This document shows positions 30,669 through 41,006 of a DNA stretch of 64,000 nt, piece after piece. Source of the DNA: an uncultured bacterium (GTDB lineage Bacteria; Spirochaetota; Leptospiria; Leptospirales; Leptonemataceae); NCBI GenBank assembly GCA_937928085.1, contig CALFVU010000006.1, forward strand, positions 1 to 64,000. Direction: 5' to 3'. The number at the start of each line of letters is the position of its first letter. Positions within the stretch are counted from its first letter, which is position 1. The notes under the pieces were generated by a model, which saw only the letters and a list, made by a program, of their open reading frames with translations, was not told where the DNA came from and searched no databases. The translations under genes and the position numbers were made by a program.

Positions 30669-32393
30669 TTATAGAACTTTTACTTGAGTAATATGATTTC
30701 CCTTGGGATCATAGAGATGTACAGCACAAGCGATACAAGGATCAAAAGAATGGATCGTTCTTAAAATTTCTACAGGTTGATCCAATCTCGCTAATTTTGT
30801 ACCAATTAAAGATTCTTCGTAGGCAGATCGTTGATTGTTTGCATCTTTAGGTGAAGCATTCCAAGTCGTGGGAACAACTAATTGATAATTCTCTATTTTT
30901 TTATCTTTTATTACTATCCAGTGAGCTAACGCACCACGCGGGGCTTCTGTCATACCTACACCTTTAGCTTCTTTAGGCCAGCTAGAAGGATCCCATTTTT
31001 CTTTGGAATGGGTTTTTGTATTACCATTCTTTATATTCTGAATCAATTTATCATAAATTTGTAAAGACCAATCTGCAATAAGTTGAGTTTCTATACCTCT
31101 TGCAGCTGTTCTTCCCAAAGTAGAAAATAAAGCTTCTACAGGAGCATTTAATTTTTTTAAAACACCAGTTACAGCTTCTTGAACTTCTTTTTTACCAGAC
31201 GCATAAGCAACTAACATTCTAGCTAGAGGCCCTACTTCCATTGGTTTACCTTTCCATCTCGGTGTCTTTAACCAAGAATATTTTTGTTCTACTTCTAAAT
31301 ATTCATAAGGTGGTTTAGGTCCTGTATAATTGAATTCTGTTTCTCCTTCCCAAGGATGTAATCCTTCATTATCTCCCTTTGAATATTTATACCAGGAATG
31401 TGTGATGTATTCTTTTATACCGTCTTTATCTGTAGGATCTACTTCGTGAACTTTTGTTAAATCTCTATCTAGCACAATTCCTCTTGGAAATAAGAAACCG
31501 CTAGGATCATTAATTCCTCTTGTAGGTAAATCTCCGTAAGATAAATAATTTTTTAATCCACCACCATATTTTGTCCATTCTGTTTTGTAAAATTCAGCAA
31601 TGGCAAGTAAATCAGGAATATACACTAAATTTACAAAATCTTTTGCTTCTTTAAAAAGTTTTTTTATGTAATTTAATTTTTCTGTATTAAGAGCATTAAC
31701 TTCTTCTAAATTAATAGCACAAGGCACACCACCTACTAAGTAATTCGGATGAGGATTTTTACCTCCAAGAATTGCATGAACTTTTACAATTTCTTTTTGC
31801 CATTCTAAAGCTTCTAGGTAATGAGCAACAGCAAGTAAATTCACTTCAGGGGGTAGCTTATAGGCTGGGTGTCCCCAGTAACCATTTGCAAATATACCAA
31901 GTTGACCACTTTCTGCAAAAGCTTTTAATTTTTTTTGTAAATCCGAAAAATAACCCACAGAACTTTTTGGCCAATTCGAGATTGATTGAGCAATTTGAGA
32001 AGTTACTTTTGGATCAGCTTTTAATGCACTTACAATATCTACCCAGTCTAAAGCATGTAGATGATAAAAATGTACAACATGATCTTGCAGATATTGAGCG
32101 CAGAACATTAAATTTCGAATTAAATCTGCATTTTCTGGAACCTTGATTTTTAAGGCGTCTTCTACAGCTCTTACACTAGCTAATGCATGCACAGTTGTAC
32201 ATACACCACAAGCTCTTTCTGTTATTGCCCAAGCATCTCTTGGATCTCGTCCTTTTAATATAATTTCTAATCCTCTTACCATTGTTCCAGAACTATAGGC
32301 TTCGGTAATGATACCGTTTTCATCTACAATTGCTTCGATTCTTAAGTGACCTTCTATTCTTGTAATTGGATCTACAACGATTCTTTTTGCCAT
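30669..32393 (-). CDS. [NiFe]-hydrogenase large subunit (group 1)
   Basis: 'DPITRIEGHLRIEA', L1 'RACGVCTTVHALASVRAVE', L2 'DPCIACAVHLYDPKGNHITQVKVL' with cleavable tail. Confidence 0.96.
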   Translation of the reverse strand: MAKRIVVDPITRIEGHLRIEAIVDENGIITEAYSSGTMVRGLEIILKGRDPRDAWAITERACGVCTTVHALASVRAVEDALKIKVPENADLIRNLMFCAQYLQDHVVHFYHLHALDWVDIVSALKADPKVTSQIAQSISNWPKSSVGYFSDLQKKLKAFAESGQLGIFANGYWGHPAYKLPPEVNLLAVAHYLEALEWQKEIVKVHAILGGKNPHPNYLVGGVPCAINLEEVNALNTEKLNYIKKLFKEAKDFVNLVYIPDLLAIAEFYKTEWTKYGGGLKNYLSYGDLPTRGINDPSGFLFPRGIVLDRDLTKVHEVDPTDKDGIKEYITHSWYKYSKGDNEGLHPWEGETEFNYTGPKPPYEYLEVEQKYSWLKTPRWKGKPMEVGPLARMLVAYASGKKEVQEAVTGVLKKLNAPVEALFSTLGRTAARGIETQLIADWSLQIYDKLIQNIKNGNTKTHSKEKWDPSSWPKEAKGVGMTEAPRGALAHWIVIKDKKIENYQLVVPTTWNASPKDANNQRSAYEESLIGTKLARLDQPVEILRTIHSFDPCIACAVHLYDPKGNHITQVKVL

Positions 32394-32404
32394 AATCTCT
32401 CTCC

Positions 32405-33529
32405 TTATGATTGATTTTCTTTATTTTTAGTTTCTTGTAAAAGTTTCCTTTTTCGAATATTGGTTGCAATAGCATGTGCAACAATACCAACACCTACTCC
32501 TACGGTTAATGCCCCTCCAATTTTATCTGCAGTCTGTTCAGCACTTAGTTCAGTAACGCCACCCAAATGTTGATAAAAGGGAGCATTATCCCAGAAATCA
32601 TCCTCGCTACAACCAATACAAGGATGTCCAGATTTAATTGGAAAGCTAATTCCGTTATTCCAACCAACTACACCACAAGCATTATATGTGACGGGTCCTC
32701 TACACCCTATTTTGTAAAGACAATATCCTTTCCTAGCATTTTCATCATCCCAAGATTCAACAAAAAGACCGGCATCAAAATTTGGTCTTCGGTAACAAGT
32801 ATCATGAACTCTACGAGAATAAAATTCTTTTGGTCTTCCTCTTGAATCTAATTCAGGTATTTTTCCAAAAACTAAAATATGAGTTACAATTCCGGTCATC
32901 ACCTCAGCAATCGGTGGGCATCCTGGAACTCTGATTACCGGTTTCGAAATTAGTTTATGAATTGGGGTTGCGCCTGTAGGATTTGGCTTTGCAGCTTGAA
33001 CACATCCAAAAGAAGCACAACTACCCCATGCAATTACGGCTGCCGCATGTTCTGTAACTTCTTTTAAGATCTGAAGAGCTGTTTTTCCTCCAATAGTACA
33101 ATAAATTCCTCCATCTTTTGTAGGCACAGAACCTTCTATCAATACAATATATTCTCCCTTATACTTCGTAATCGTATCGTGTAAGGATTTTTCTGCTTGA
33201 AACCCTGCTGCTGCTTGCAATGTTTCTGTATAGTCCAGGGAGATTTTATCTAAAATGACATCAGCTACTATAGGATGATTCGAACGAATAAAGGATTCAC
33301 TACAACAGGTACATTCCTGAAAATGCATCCAAACAACGGGTGGCCTTTTTTTATTTTCCATTGCATAAATCACTTTATCTAAATTCGATAAAGCAATACC
33401 CGCAGTTGCCGCAGCATAGCTACAAAATTGTAAAAACTCCTTACGAGTATATCCTTTTTGCAACATATACCCAAGTATGGATTCTTTTTCTTTTTTTTTG
33501 CTTGACTTTTGATTGTTTTTTATCTTCAT
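32405..33529 (-). CDS. [NiFe]-hydrogenase small subunit, six-Cys proximal cluster type
   Basis: 'HFQECTCCSESFIRSNHP', 'WGSCASFGCVQAAKPNPTGATP', 'VPGCPPIAEVMTGIV', 'SGHPCIGCSEDDFW'; N-terminal export signal, C-terminal hydrophobic helix. Confidence 0.95.
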   Translation of the reverse strand: MKIKNNQKSSKKKEKESILGYMLQKGYTRKEFLQFCSYAAATAGIALSNLDKVIYAMENKKRPPVVWMHFQECTCCSESFIRSNHPIVADVILDKISLDYTETLQAAAGFQAEKSLHDTITKYKGEYIVLIEGSVPTKDGGIYCTIGGKTALQILKEVTEHAAAVIAWGSCASFGCVQAAKPNPTGATPIHKLISKPVIRVPGCPPIAEVMTGIVTHILVFGKIPELDSRGRPKEFYSRRVHDTCYRRPNFDAGLFVESWDDENARKGYCLYKIGCRGPVTYNACGVVGWNNGISFPIKSGHPCIGCSEDDFWDNAPFYQHLGGVTELSAEQTADKIGGALTVGVGVGIVAHAIATNIRKRKLLQETKNKENQS

Positions 33530-33656
33530 ATCGAATACCCTCTCGATTAATGATTAAATTTTTACTATATCTTAAGTTATAATTTTATTAAATGCAATTA
33601 TTTTTTTATTTTAGAGTATAAATATCTTAAAATATGGTTGATTTTAAGACTCAATT

Positions 33657-35423
33657 TCAGTATTTGAGATGCCAACACGAGTCATATTTTTTAAATTCGG
33701 GAGGATTTTGATCAGGTAATTTAAGGATTTCTATATTATAAGTAACTTCGATGAGTTTTAAATACTCAAAAATTTTTTTGTTCTCTGCTAATGTTGAATT
33801 TTGAATTTTTTTATAAAATTCTTTTAATTTTTGAATTTTTTCCATGTATTGTGAACCTAAACGAAATAGAAAATTGGGTTCCAAATTGATGATAGGAAAA
33901 AAATTAGTATACATTATAGAATCATATTCTTGATTTTGAAGTGAGCAAAAAAGAACTTTTCTTTTAATCACATTTTCTGTACTAATACTTTTATTATGTC
34001 CTACTCTTTGCCATATGGTTTTGCCAGTTAAAGCTACTTCTTTATCAGTTATTCCTAATTGATCAATTAAAATTACTTTTGGTCCTGCTGCGAATCCAAA
34101 ATATCCTAATCCATAATCGTCATCAGGTACACATTTTGCGTCAAGCCAGGAATTAGTGATAATAAAGGGTTCATATTCTAAGCATTTTTGTAATTCTTTA
34201 AAAACTTCTCCTCTTTGATACCATTTGTGTTCAATTTTATACCATTTTTCTTTCCAAGGTTGTTTTTTGTTTTCGTAAAATTTGTATTCATGAACAATCT
34301 GATATTTTCCTACAACGGGTGTATGAATTTTTTGCACAAAAAGATAATAAATACTAATCAAAAATAAACTTAGATTTCCAAATACAAAAAATGATTCTTT
34401 TTGAATCCATCTGGAAAAATATAAAGTAAAATATACATAAAGAATCGTAAGTTCAGGTAAAATCATTCGATAAGCCATAAAATCACCACCGATAAAGATC
34501 AAATAAAGGAGATGTAAAAAAACGGGAATCATGTCTCTAATCAAATATTTATATTGAGTTTGATGTTTTTTTAAAAAAATCAATATTATAAAAACTAGTA
34601 ATGTAATCAAAAAAAAAGGGGAGTAAAAAAAACTATATCCGATGTAATAAATTCCTTCTTTCCACAAAATTTTGGAAGATTTTGCATAAAAAGTAGTAGG
34701 GAAGAGGTCAGAATAATAAAACCATCGAAATAGATGATAACCTCCTGCAAAAATCAAAAAAGGAATTAAATATAAGATGATATTGCTAAAAATAATTTTT
34801 AGATTTTTCTTTGAATTTTGTTTGATAGATTCCAGAAAAAGTATTAAACCATAATATAAATAAAAAATTCCTCCTAGTTCTGGGCGATTTGTATAAAGTA
34901 AAGAAAGTATCATAGAGACTTGAAAAGGATTTTGTATGTTTTTATCTGCTACATAAGTTAAAAATAAAGACAATAAAAAAAACGTTAGAGAAAATTCCAT
35001 TCCAGAGGTCCAAAAATCTCGAAAACCATCGTGAATGATAAAATAGTAGGGTATGATCAAAAAAGATTTATAAAAAAAATTTAATTTATTTTGTTTATAA
35101 ACAAAATTATAAAAAAGAATTAACATTCCCGAAGTGGTAAAGATTACACCCAGTAAAAGTGAGCTTAGATGCAAAGAAAAACCTAATCCACTAAATAAAA
35201 TTAAAAGGAAAACCCATAAGGGATGTGTAAATCCTTCGATCTTGTCATTAATATTGAATGTTAAGCCATAACCCTCTAAAAAATTCTGAATATGTCGAAA
35301 CGTGATATATGCATCTTCTGCAACCCAAATTCTACTTAAAAAAGAATAAAAGAATAAAAGTATCATTAAAAATAGAAAAACAATAGATACGAATTTCGAT
35401 CTCCATAAACCCATAATTGACAT
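33657..35423 (-). CDS. Multi-TM glycosyltransferase-like membrane protein (AftB/GT39-like)
   Basis: 'WVAEDAYITFRHIQNFLEGYGLTFNINDKIEGFTHPLWVFLLILFS' loop typical of C-type sugar transferases; many TM segments. Confidence 0.65.
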   Translation of the reverse strand: MSIMGLWRSKFVSIVFLFLMILLFFYSFLSRIWVAEDAYITFRHIQNFLEGYGLTFNINDKIEGFTHPLWVFLLILFSGLGFSLHLSSLLLGVIFTTSGMLILFYNFVYKQNKLNFFYKSFLIIPYYFIIHDGFRDFWTSGMEFSLTFFLLSLFLTYVADKNIQNPFQVSMILSLLYTNRPELGGIFYLYYGLILFLESIKQNSKKNLKIIFSNIILYLIPFLIFAGGYHLFRWFYYSDLFPTTFYAKSSKILWKEGIYYIGYSFFYSPFFLITLLVFIILIFLKKHQTQYKYLIRDMIPVFLHLLYLIFIGGDFMAYRMILPELTILYVYFTLYFSRWIQKESFFVFGNLSLFLISIYYLFVQKIHTPVVGKYQIVHEYKFYENKKQPWKEKWYKIEHKWYQRGEVFKELQKCLEYEPFIITNSWLDAKCVPDDDYGLGYFGFAAGPKVILIDQLGITDKEVALTGKTIWQRVGHNKSISTENVIKRKVLFCSLQNQEYDSIMYTNFFPIINLEPNFLFRLGSQYMEKIQKLKEFYKKIQNSTLAENKKIFEYLKLIEVTYNIEILKLPDQNPPEFKKYDSCWHLKY

Positions 35424-35543
35424 TTTTTTCTAATCAGTGTTAAGTAAAGATTATTTTAGATTATTAAATAATTAAATTTATAATTTTTTTTATCTATTAA
35501 GAAAATGATAGACAAATTTAAAAAATAAATATAACTATACTTT

Positions 35544-36041
35544 ATGAGTACAATAGTAAATTTTAAAGGAAATCCTATATCATTAGTTGGGAATACTTTA
35601 GAAGTTGGAAGTTATGCTCCTTATGCTTTATTGATTACGAAGGATTTAACTGAAAAATGGATCGGCGGCAAATCTGACAAAAAGCAATTGATCATTACAG
35701 TACCTTCTCTTGACACATCGGTTTGTGAAAAAGAAACTAAAACATTTAATCAACAATTAGAAAAATATACAAATGTTGATGTTACTGTAGTATCTATGGA
35801 TTTGCCTTTTGCACAAAAAAGATTTTGTGAAAGTTTTAACATAAAGAATCTTACTGTTGCTTCTGATTTTCGATATCGCGATATGGAAAAATGGGGAGTC
35901 GTAATTGCGGATGGTGCTCTAAAAGGATGTCTTGCAAGAATTGTTTTTATTGTAGACACTGATGGTAAAATTTCATATAGACAAATTGTGCCCGAGATTG
36001 GACAAGAACCAAATTACGAAGATGTTTTAAAACATTTATAA
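35544..36041 (+). CDS. tpx: Thiol peroxidase Tpx
   Basis: 'ITVPSLDTSVCEKETKTFNQQL', 'VVSMDLPFAQKRFCE', 'LLARIVFIVD'-like region. Confidence 0.95.
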   Translation: MSTIVNFKGNPISLVGNTLEVGSYAPYALLITKDLTEKWIGGKSDKKQLIITVPSLDTSVCEKETKTFNQQLEKYTNVDVTVVSMDLPFAQKRFCESFNIKNLTVASDFRYRDMEKWGVVIADGALKGCLARIVFIVDTDGKISYRQIVPEIGQEPNYEDVLKHL

Positions 36042-36082
36042 AACAATTGACTTAAAAAATTTGTTTTAAAATTTGTTTGTAA

Positions 36083-36155
36083 CGGGCTGTAGCGCAGGGG
36101 TTAGCGCACACGTCTGGGGGGCGTGCGGTCGCTGGTTCAAATCCAGTCAGCCCGA
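36083..36155 (+). tRNA. tRNA-Pro (anticodon GGG)
   Basis: CGGGCTGTAGCGCAGGGGTTAGCGCACACGTCTGGGGGGCGTGCGGTCGCTGGTTCAAATCCAGTCAGCCCG; loop CTGGGGG. Confidence 0.94.
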
Positions 36156-36433
36156 TTCGATATTATATTTTCTTCCATATTTTCTCGTTCTACTTTAAAT
36201 TTCTATTGTGATATTCGATTAAAAAATAATTTTAGAGTTTATATTCTTTAGGTTTTGTAGAAAAAAGCCGTTTTGAAATTTTTAAGAAAAAAATAAAAAG
36301 CTAAAGGTTTTTTCATTAAAATTTTGCTATTCATTAGGTTGGTAGATATGTGTTTTAATTCAAATGCTTCTCATAAAAAAATAAAACAATAAATTTTGCT
36401 TTTATTATTCAAGCATAAAAAAAAACTGAATTT

Positions 36434-36871
36434 GTGGATTTTCAAATTCCAAAAAAACGATTTACTTTTCTCCATAAGCAATATGTAGCTTGGGGAGAGA
36501 TGGATTCTTTCTTACATTTAAATCATGTTGTCTATGCAAAATATTTCGAAAATGCAAGAGTAGAATTTTTTAGAAAGTTAAATATTTGGAACACTGAAAA
36601 AAAAATTAATCAAGGCCCTGTTATCACAAATTTGTACCTTAGATATATACGACAGGTATCCTATCCAGATTTTTTAGATATAACCTTAGGTATACTAAAA
36701 TTGGATTCAAGAAGTTTTCGTATGGGATGCACGATGTGGAATCAAAATAATGAGTTGGTTTGTCTCGCTTCTGGGGATTTTTTATGGTTTGATTTTCTTA
36801 TTCAAAAAATCATTTTATTACCCGATATACTAAAAGAAACGTTAGAATCTTATAAAATTGATCTTTTATGA
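36434..36871 (+). CDS. Acyl-CoA thioesterase, 4HBT/YbgC-like
   Basis: 'VAWGEMDSFLHLNHVVYAKYFENARVEFFRKL' hot-dog motif. Confidence 0.82.
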   Translation: MDFQIPKKRFTFLHKQYVAWGEMDSFLHLNHVVYAKYFENARVEFFRKLNIWNTEKKINQGPVITNLYLRYIRQVSYPDFLDITLGILKLDSRSFRMGCTMWNQNNELVCLASGDFLWFDFLIQKIILLPDILKETLESYKIDLL

Positions 36872-36875
36872 ATTT

Positions 36876-38234
36876 ATGAAGAAACTTCTTTATATTCTAT
36901 TGTTCGTTATTTTAAGTTTTTTTTTGTGTTCGAATCAACCCTACACTTATCGAGTTGTGATTGATCCCGGTCATGGGGGTGCTCCTACAGAGTTTAATGA
37001 TGATCGATGGGATCCCATAACAAAAACGTATTTAGATAAATACAATTTTGGAATGAATTATAAAGATTATTATGAATACAAAATTGTACTACAAATAGCA
37101 AAAAAAGTTCATTATTATTTAAGTTTAATTCAAAAAGATTGGAAGCAATTCGAAACAATTCTAAAAGATTTTTCTGATCAGAAAGAATTTAAAAAAATCA
37201 ATATACAAAGTTTTTTAACAAGAACGATCAATTGGGAAGATACAAAGCTAAAAGAAAACGATCCTAAAGTGAATCATCTTTTTCGAATGTATGATTTTCC
37301 CAGTGAAAATAAAATTGAATTAGGAAGAATATCCAGAATCAATGCATTAAAACCTCATTTAGTAGTTAGTATTCATTTAAATCCGGGAGGGACAAAACAT
37401 CCCGGAGGTATGGCAGTAGTTCTTGCCCCTGGTTTTCAGACTTTTCAATTGATTAAAGACATTTTCTTAGGTAAAAGAAAAAAAGAAGAATTTTATAAAC
37501 TTCCTTGGGCTCCCTATTGGTTAGTTAATGAAAAAGGATGGACAAAATTAGAAATGGCTTTTTCTGATACTTGGGTGTATTTTCATGGTTTTAGATGGAA
37601 TAAAGATACAAATAAACCTTGGTTAGAGAAAAATCGAGGGATTCGCTACAATATGATCCATTGGACGTATAGGGATGAACCCAATTGGATTGAAAAAGCA
37701 ATAGAACAACGCGAAAAAAACCTTCCTGGTTCTTATACATTAGATTATACAAAACACATACCAGAAGGAAAATTCTGGGAAAGAGAAAAATCTGAACAAG
37801 AATACTGGAGGCGAGAGACTCCAATAAAAAAATTGGGTATAAGGTTTGGAGGTGATAACCACTATGCATCTGATGAATTGCTTCGATATATTCAATTTGG
37901 AGTTCCTATTTTGTTAAAAAAAAATCATAAAACAATACGAATGGGTAAAATATTAGATCCTTTTGTGAGCACTTATAGTTTGCCAACTTTAGTCAATGCG
38001 ATTTGTGCTTATTTAGAAATTGGTTTTTTAGATGTAAAACGGGATAGGGAATTTGTCTTAAAATATCAAGAGGAAATTGCAAAATCTCTTGCAGTAGGTA
38101 TTTATTCACTTTTTGTTGGTTTGGAATTAAAAAAAGATTTTAAAACAAACTTTAGACCAAGGGGGAAAAGTGTCGATTTTAAAAAATATATTGAGCATAA
38201 AAATGGAAATTATTTCGAAAAAGTTGTGGAATAA
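36876..38234 (+). CDS. N-acetylmuramoyl-L-alanine amidase-like (Amidase_3-like)
   Basis: 'YRVVIDPGHGGAP', 'PHLVVSIHLNPGG'; signal peptide. Confidence 0.7.
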   Translation: MKKLLYILLFVILSFFLCSNQPYTYRVVIDPGHGGAPTEFNDDRWDPITKTYLDKYNFGMNYKDYYEYKIVLQIAKKVHYYLSLIQKDWKQFETILKDFSDQKEFKKINIQSFLTRTINWEDTKLKENDPKVNHLFRMYDFPSENKIELGRISRINALKPHLVVSIHLNPGGTKHPGGMAVVLAPGFQTFQLIKDIFLGKRKKEEFYKLPWAPYWLVNEKGWTKLEMAFSDTWVYFHGFRWNKDTNKPWLEKNRGIRYNMIHWTYRDEPNWIEKAIEQREKNLPGSYTLDYTKHIPEGKFWEREKSEQEYWRRETPIKKLGIRFGGDNHYASDELLRYIQFGVPILLKKNHKTIRMGKILDPFVSTYSLPTLVNAICAYLEIGFLDVKRDREFVLKYQEEIAKSLAVGIYSLFVGLELKKDFKTNFRPRGKSVDFKKYIEHKNGNYFEKVVE

Positions 38235-39018
38235 ATATATTTTATTTTTGATTTTTTTATCAAGAATCATATTTTCTCAAGAATTAGAGCTTGCAAATAA
38301 AGAAGAAATGGATATTTATGTAGAATTATTAAAAACAACAGGAGAGAACCTGTTTATTCCATCTCCTGAAGACGTAGATACTTTGGTTCAAAATTATTTA
38401 GGTGAACTTTATGAAAGCCAGCAACAACTAAAAGAATTCTATAAAATATTAAAAACCTTAGGTTATATCAATGAAAATAATATAATGGAATTAGAATTAA
38501 GAACTTATAAAGAACATTTTTTTGAACGTAAAGAAATGGAAATTTTTTCTGAATATATAAGAATTGAATGGGAACAGGATAAACCCAAATGGATTATTTT
38601 TAGAAGTAAAAGTAGTATAGAGCCAAAATTAAACATACGTAATACAATTTTTGTTTTGCCTACGATTACTTTTGTAGATAATTCTGATCATTCACAAAAG
38701 AAAAGATATAATGAACCTTTTTTACAGGTATTAGCAACTTTAATTTATTCTGCTGGAATAGGAGAGAAATATAGTTTTTATTTTCCTGGTAAAGAAAAAG
38801 ATTTAACAGAAATAAAAACTTCAGTTCAAATTTATGATTTTTCAATCAGAAATGTTTATCCTCGCATAATTGATGATGCAAGATTAAAAATACTGACTTT
38901 TCAATATATCGTTTATAGAATGAGGTATTTAGATGTTAGAATAAGAAGTATTATAAGAAACCGATTGAAGAAAAACATTTCAGACTTTTATAGAAGTATT
39001 CCAGATAGTAGATATTAA
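38203..39018 (+). CDS. Hypothetical exported protein
   Basis: ORF with N-terminal signal-like 'KLWNKYILFLIFLSRIIFSQE'; overlaps preceding gene. Confidence 0.6.
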   Translation: MEIISKKLWNKYILFLIFLSRIIFSQELELANKEEMDIYVELLKTTGENLFIPSPEDVDTLVQNYLGELYESQQQLKEFYKILKTLGYINENNIMELELRTYKEHFFERKEMEIFSEYIRIEWEQDKPKWIIFRSKSSIEPKLNIRNTIFVLPTITFVDNSDHSQKKRYNEPFLQVLATLIYSAGIGEKYSFYFPGKEKDLTEIKTSVQIYDFSIRNVYPRIIDDARLKILTFQYIVYRMRYLDVRIRSIIRNRLKKNISDFYRSIPDSRY

Positions 39019-39348
39019 TCATTGTTTTTGTTTGCCATAAAAATATAAACCTTTTTTATAAATAAGACCTTTTTCGTATAAATTTTGAGCTATCAAAATT
39101 AAGCTTTTGATGATTTGTTCTTTTTCTAAATCAGAAGGTTTTTTTTCGAACAAAGTTGCTACAGATAAAATTTCCTTTTGTTTCTCAGTTAAAATGGTAA
39201 ATATGCTGTTTGCTATCTTTGTATCGATAACCATAATGGCTTTTGCAAGAAGCGTTAAAGGAGTTTCTTGAACTAAGTAAACTAAAGCTAAATTATCAAA
39301 AAAAAGAAGGTCATTGATTTTGATTTGGTCTTTTTTATTTTTATCCAT
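39019..39348 (-). CDS. Small protein resembling FliG-type domain
   Basis: 'LTLLAKAIMVIDTKIANSIFTILTEKQKEIL' FliG-like pattern; next to FlgM-like ORF. Confidence 0.45.
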   Translation of the reverse strand: MDKNKKDQIKINDLLFFDNLALVYLVQETPLTLLAKAIMVIDTKIANSIFTILTEKQKEILSVATLFEKKPSDLEKEQIIKSLILIAQNLYEKGLIYKKGLYFYGKQKQ

Positions 39349-39368
39349 CTAAGAATGGTATTTTTGAT

Positions 39369-39686
39369 TTATTTTTTTCTCAGGATTTGGATCAAAAAAT
39401 CACGGGAGGTATCGAATAAATTGTCTGCTACTTTAGAAAAAACTTCCTCATTTAAATTTTCATAAAAACCATTTTTTAGTTTTTCTTTAATTTTTTGAAG
39501 TTTTTCTTCTCTATCTTCTTCTATTGTATTCGTATCTTTTATATAGTTGATTAAATTTTGGATTCTTGCTTCTTCAGAAATTTCTATTGTATCTTGTTTT
39601 AAATTACCAGGAGATAATTCATTGATCTTATTTGCTCTTTTTGGATTATATATAGGACCTATATCTCCAACTTTATTTACATTCAT
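39369..39686 (-). CDS. FlgM-like (anti-sigma-28) small protein
   Basis: 'DTIEISEEARIQ...REEKLQKIKEKLKNGFYENLNEEVFSKVADNL' follows FlgM-like pattern. Confidence 0.5.
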   Translation of the reverse strand: MNVNKVGDIGPIYNPKRANKINELSPGNLKQDTIEISEEARIQNLINYIKDTNTIEEDREEKLQKIKEKLKNGFYENLNEEVFSKVADNLFDTSRDFLIQILRKK

Positions 39687-39765
39687 TTTTTTTTACCTCT
39701 ATTTTAGTTTATCGGTTTTTTAAAACTATTTTTAAACAAATTTTTATGTATATATATATTTTTTT

Positions 39766-40464
39766 TTAATATTGTTTAGGTGCAATTAAAATTGTAAATT
39801 CTCCTTTTTTTGGAATTAAAGAAAGGGTTTCTTTAAAAGAATTCGAATGTAGTACTATATATTGCTCATACATTTTTGTCATTTCTCTTCCGATCAAAAG
39901 CTTTCTTTCGGGAAAATACTCTTGAATTTCTAAACACAAAGTCTCGATTTTATGTACTGATTCAAATAAAACAATACATCCTTCGAAATTTTTGTATTTT
40001 TCTAAAATTATTTTTCTTTTTTTAGTTTTTGGGCTTAAAAAGCCCAGAAACAACATTGGTTGATTTTTCCATCCCGAAATGCTTAAAATAGTGGATAAAG
40101 AAGAAGGACCGGGAACAGGTAAAATAGGAATTTCGGGGTAGTTTTCCCTTATAGTTCTAACTAAATGAGTTCCGGGATCAGAAATTCCTGGGGTTCCAGC
40201 ATCTGTAATGAAACCAATAGCTTTATTTTTTAAAATTTCCCGTATAGCAAAATCAATGTCTTCTTGCAAATGATGAGTTCGAAAAGATTTTAATGGAGTG
40301 TGTATATCATATTTGTGAAATAAAATTTTTGCAGTTCGGGTATCTTCTGCTAAAATTAAATCGCAATATTGCATAGTTTCTATGGCACGAAAAGTAATAT
40401 CTTTTAGATTTCCTATAGGTGTAGAAATTACATATAAGCAGGGTTTTTTAATAAGAGAATCCAT
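39766..40464 (-). CDS. rsmI: 16S rRNA 2'-O-ribose C1402 methyltransferase RsmI
   Basis: 'LYVISTPIGNLKDITFRAIETM', 'LAEDTRTAKILF', 'ITDAGTPGISDPG', 'PVPGPSSL'. Confidence 0.95.
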   Translation of the reverse strand: MDSLIKKPCLYVISTPIGNLKDITFRAIETMQYCDLILAEDTRTAKILFHKYDIHTPLKSFRTHHLQEDIDFAIREILKNKAIGFITDAGTPGISDPGTHLVRTIRENYPEIPILPVPGPSSLSTILSISGWKNQPMLFLGFLSPKTKKRKIILEKYKNFEGCIVLFESVHKIETLCLEIQEYFPERKLLIGREMTKMYEQYIVLHSNSFKETLSLIPKKGEFTILIAPKQY

Positions 40465-40999
40465 AACAAGGAGATTCTACAGGGCATAAAAAATCTTTAG
40501 GAACTGCACAACTAGAAATTTCGGGGCTAGGTAAGGATTGTATACCATTTCTTAAAACAGCTTTTAATCGAAAATAATATCTTTCGCAAATATAAAAAGG
40601 GATTTCAGAGGGGGCAGGTTTTAGATTGGGAATTCTTTTTTGTTTTAGATCTTTTGATAACGTACTTGCCTCTTCTTTTGTGTGAAAAAATGTAGGTTCA
40701 ATTCCATTGGGTAAATACGGACTAATTCCAATACCTGCTTGAGCAAATTGGGGAGAGATAGAAGAGGTATTGATATAAAGGTTATATCCAATAAATTCAT
40801 CTTCTTTATTCGTTACATAATAATAAATATCAAATTCGATTCGAATTTTGTTATCACTAGTCTGAACTTCAATGGGTTTTATATCTACAATAGATGTAGA
40901 ACCTACAGAAAATAAATTATAAATAGAAAAAACTGGTATATGAGTATTTGTTCCGCAATGAAAAAATACAATGAAAAATAAAAAAGCTTTTAGCTTCAT
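40448..40999 (-). CDS. Hypothetical lipoprotein
   Basis: Signal 'KLKAFLFFIVFFHCGTN' with lipobox-like Cys. Confidence 0.6.
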   Translation of the reverse strand: MKLKAFLFFIVFFHCGTNTHIPVFSIYNLFSVGSTSIVDIKPIEVQTSDNKIRIEFDIYYYVTNKEDEFIGYNLYINTSSISPQFAQAGIGISPYLPNGIEPTFFHTKEEASTLSKDLKQKRIPNLKPAPSEIPFYICERYYFRLKAVLRNGIQSLPSPEISSCAVPKDFLCPVESPCYGFSY

Positions 41000-41006
41000 T
41001 ACAATT

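Noticed and set aside
33530-33656. Sigma-54 promoter upstream of the hydrogenase operon
   Set aside because: No convincing -24/-12 (TGGCAC-N5-TTGCA) element seen.
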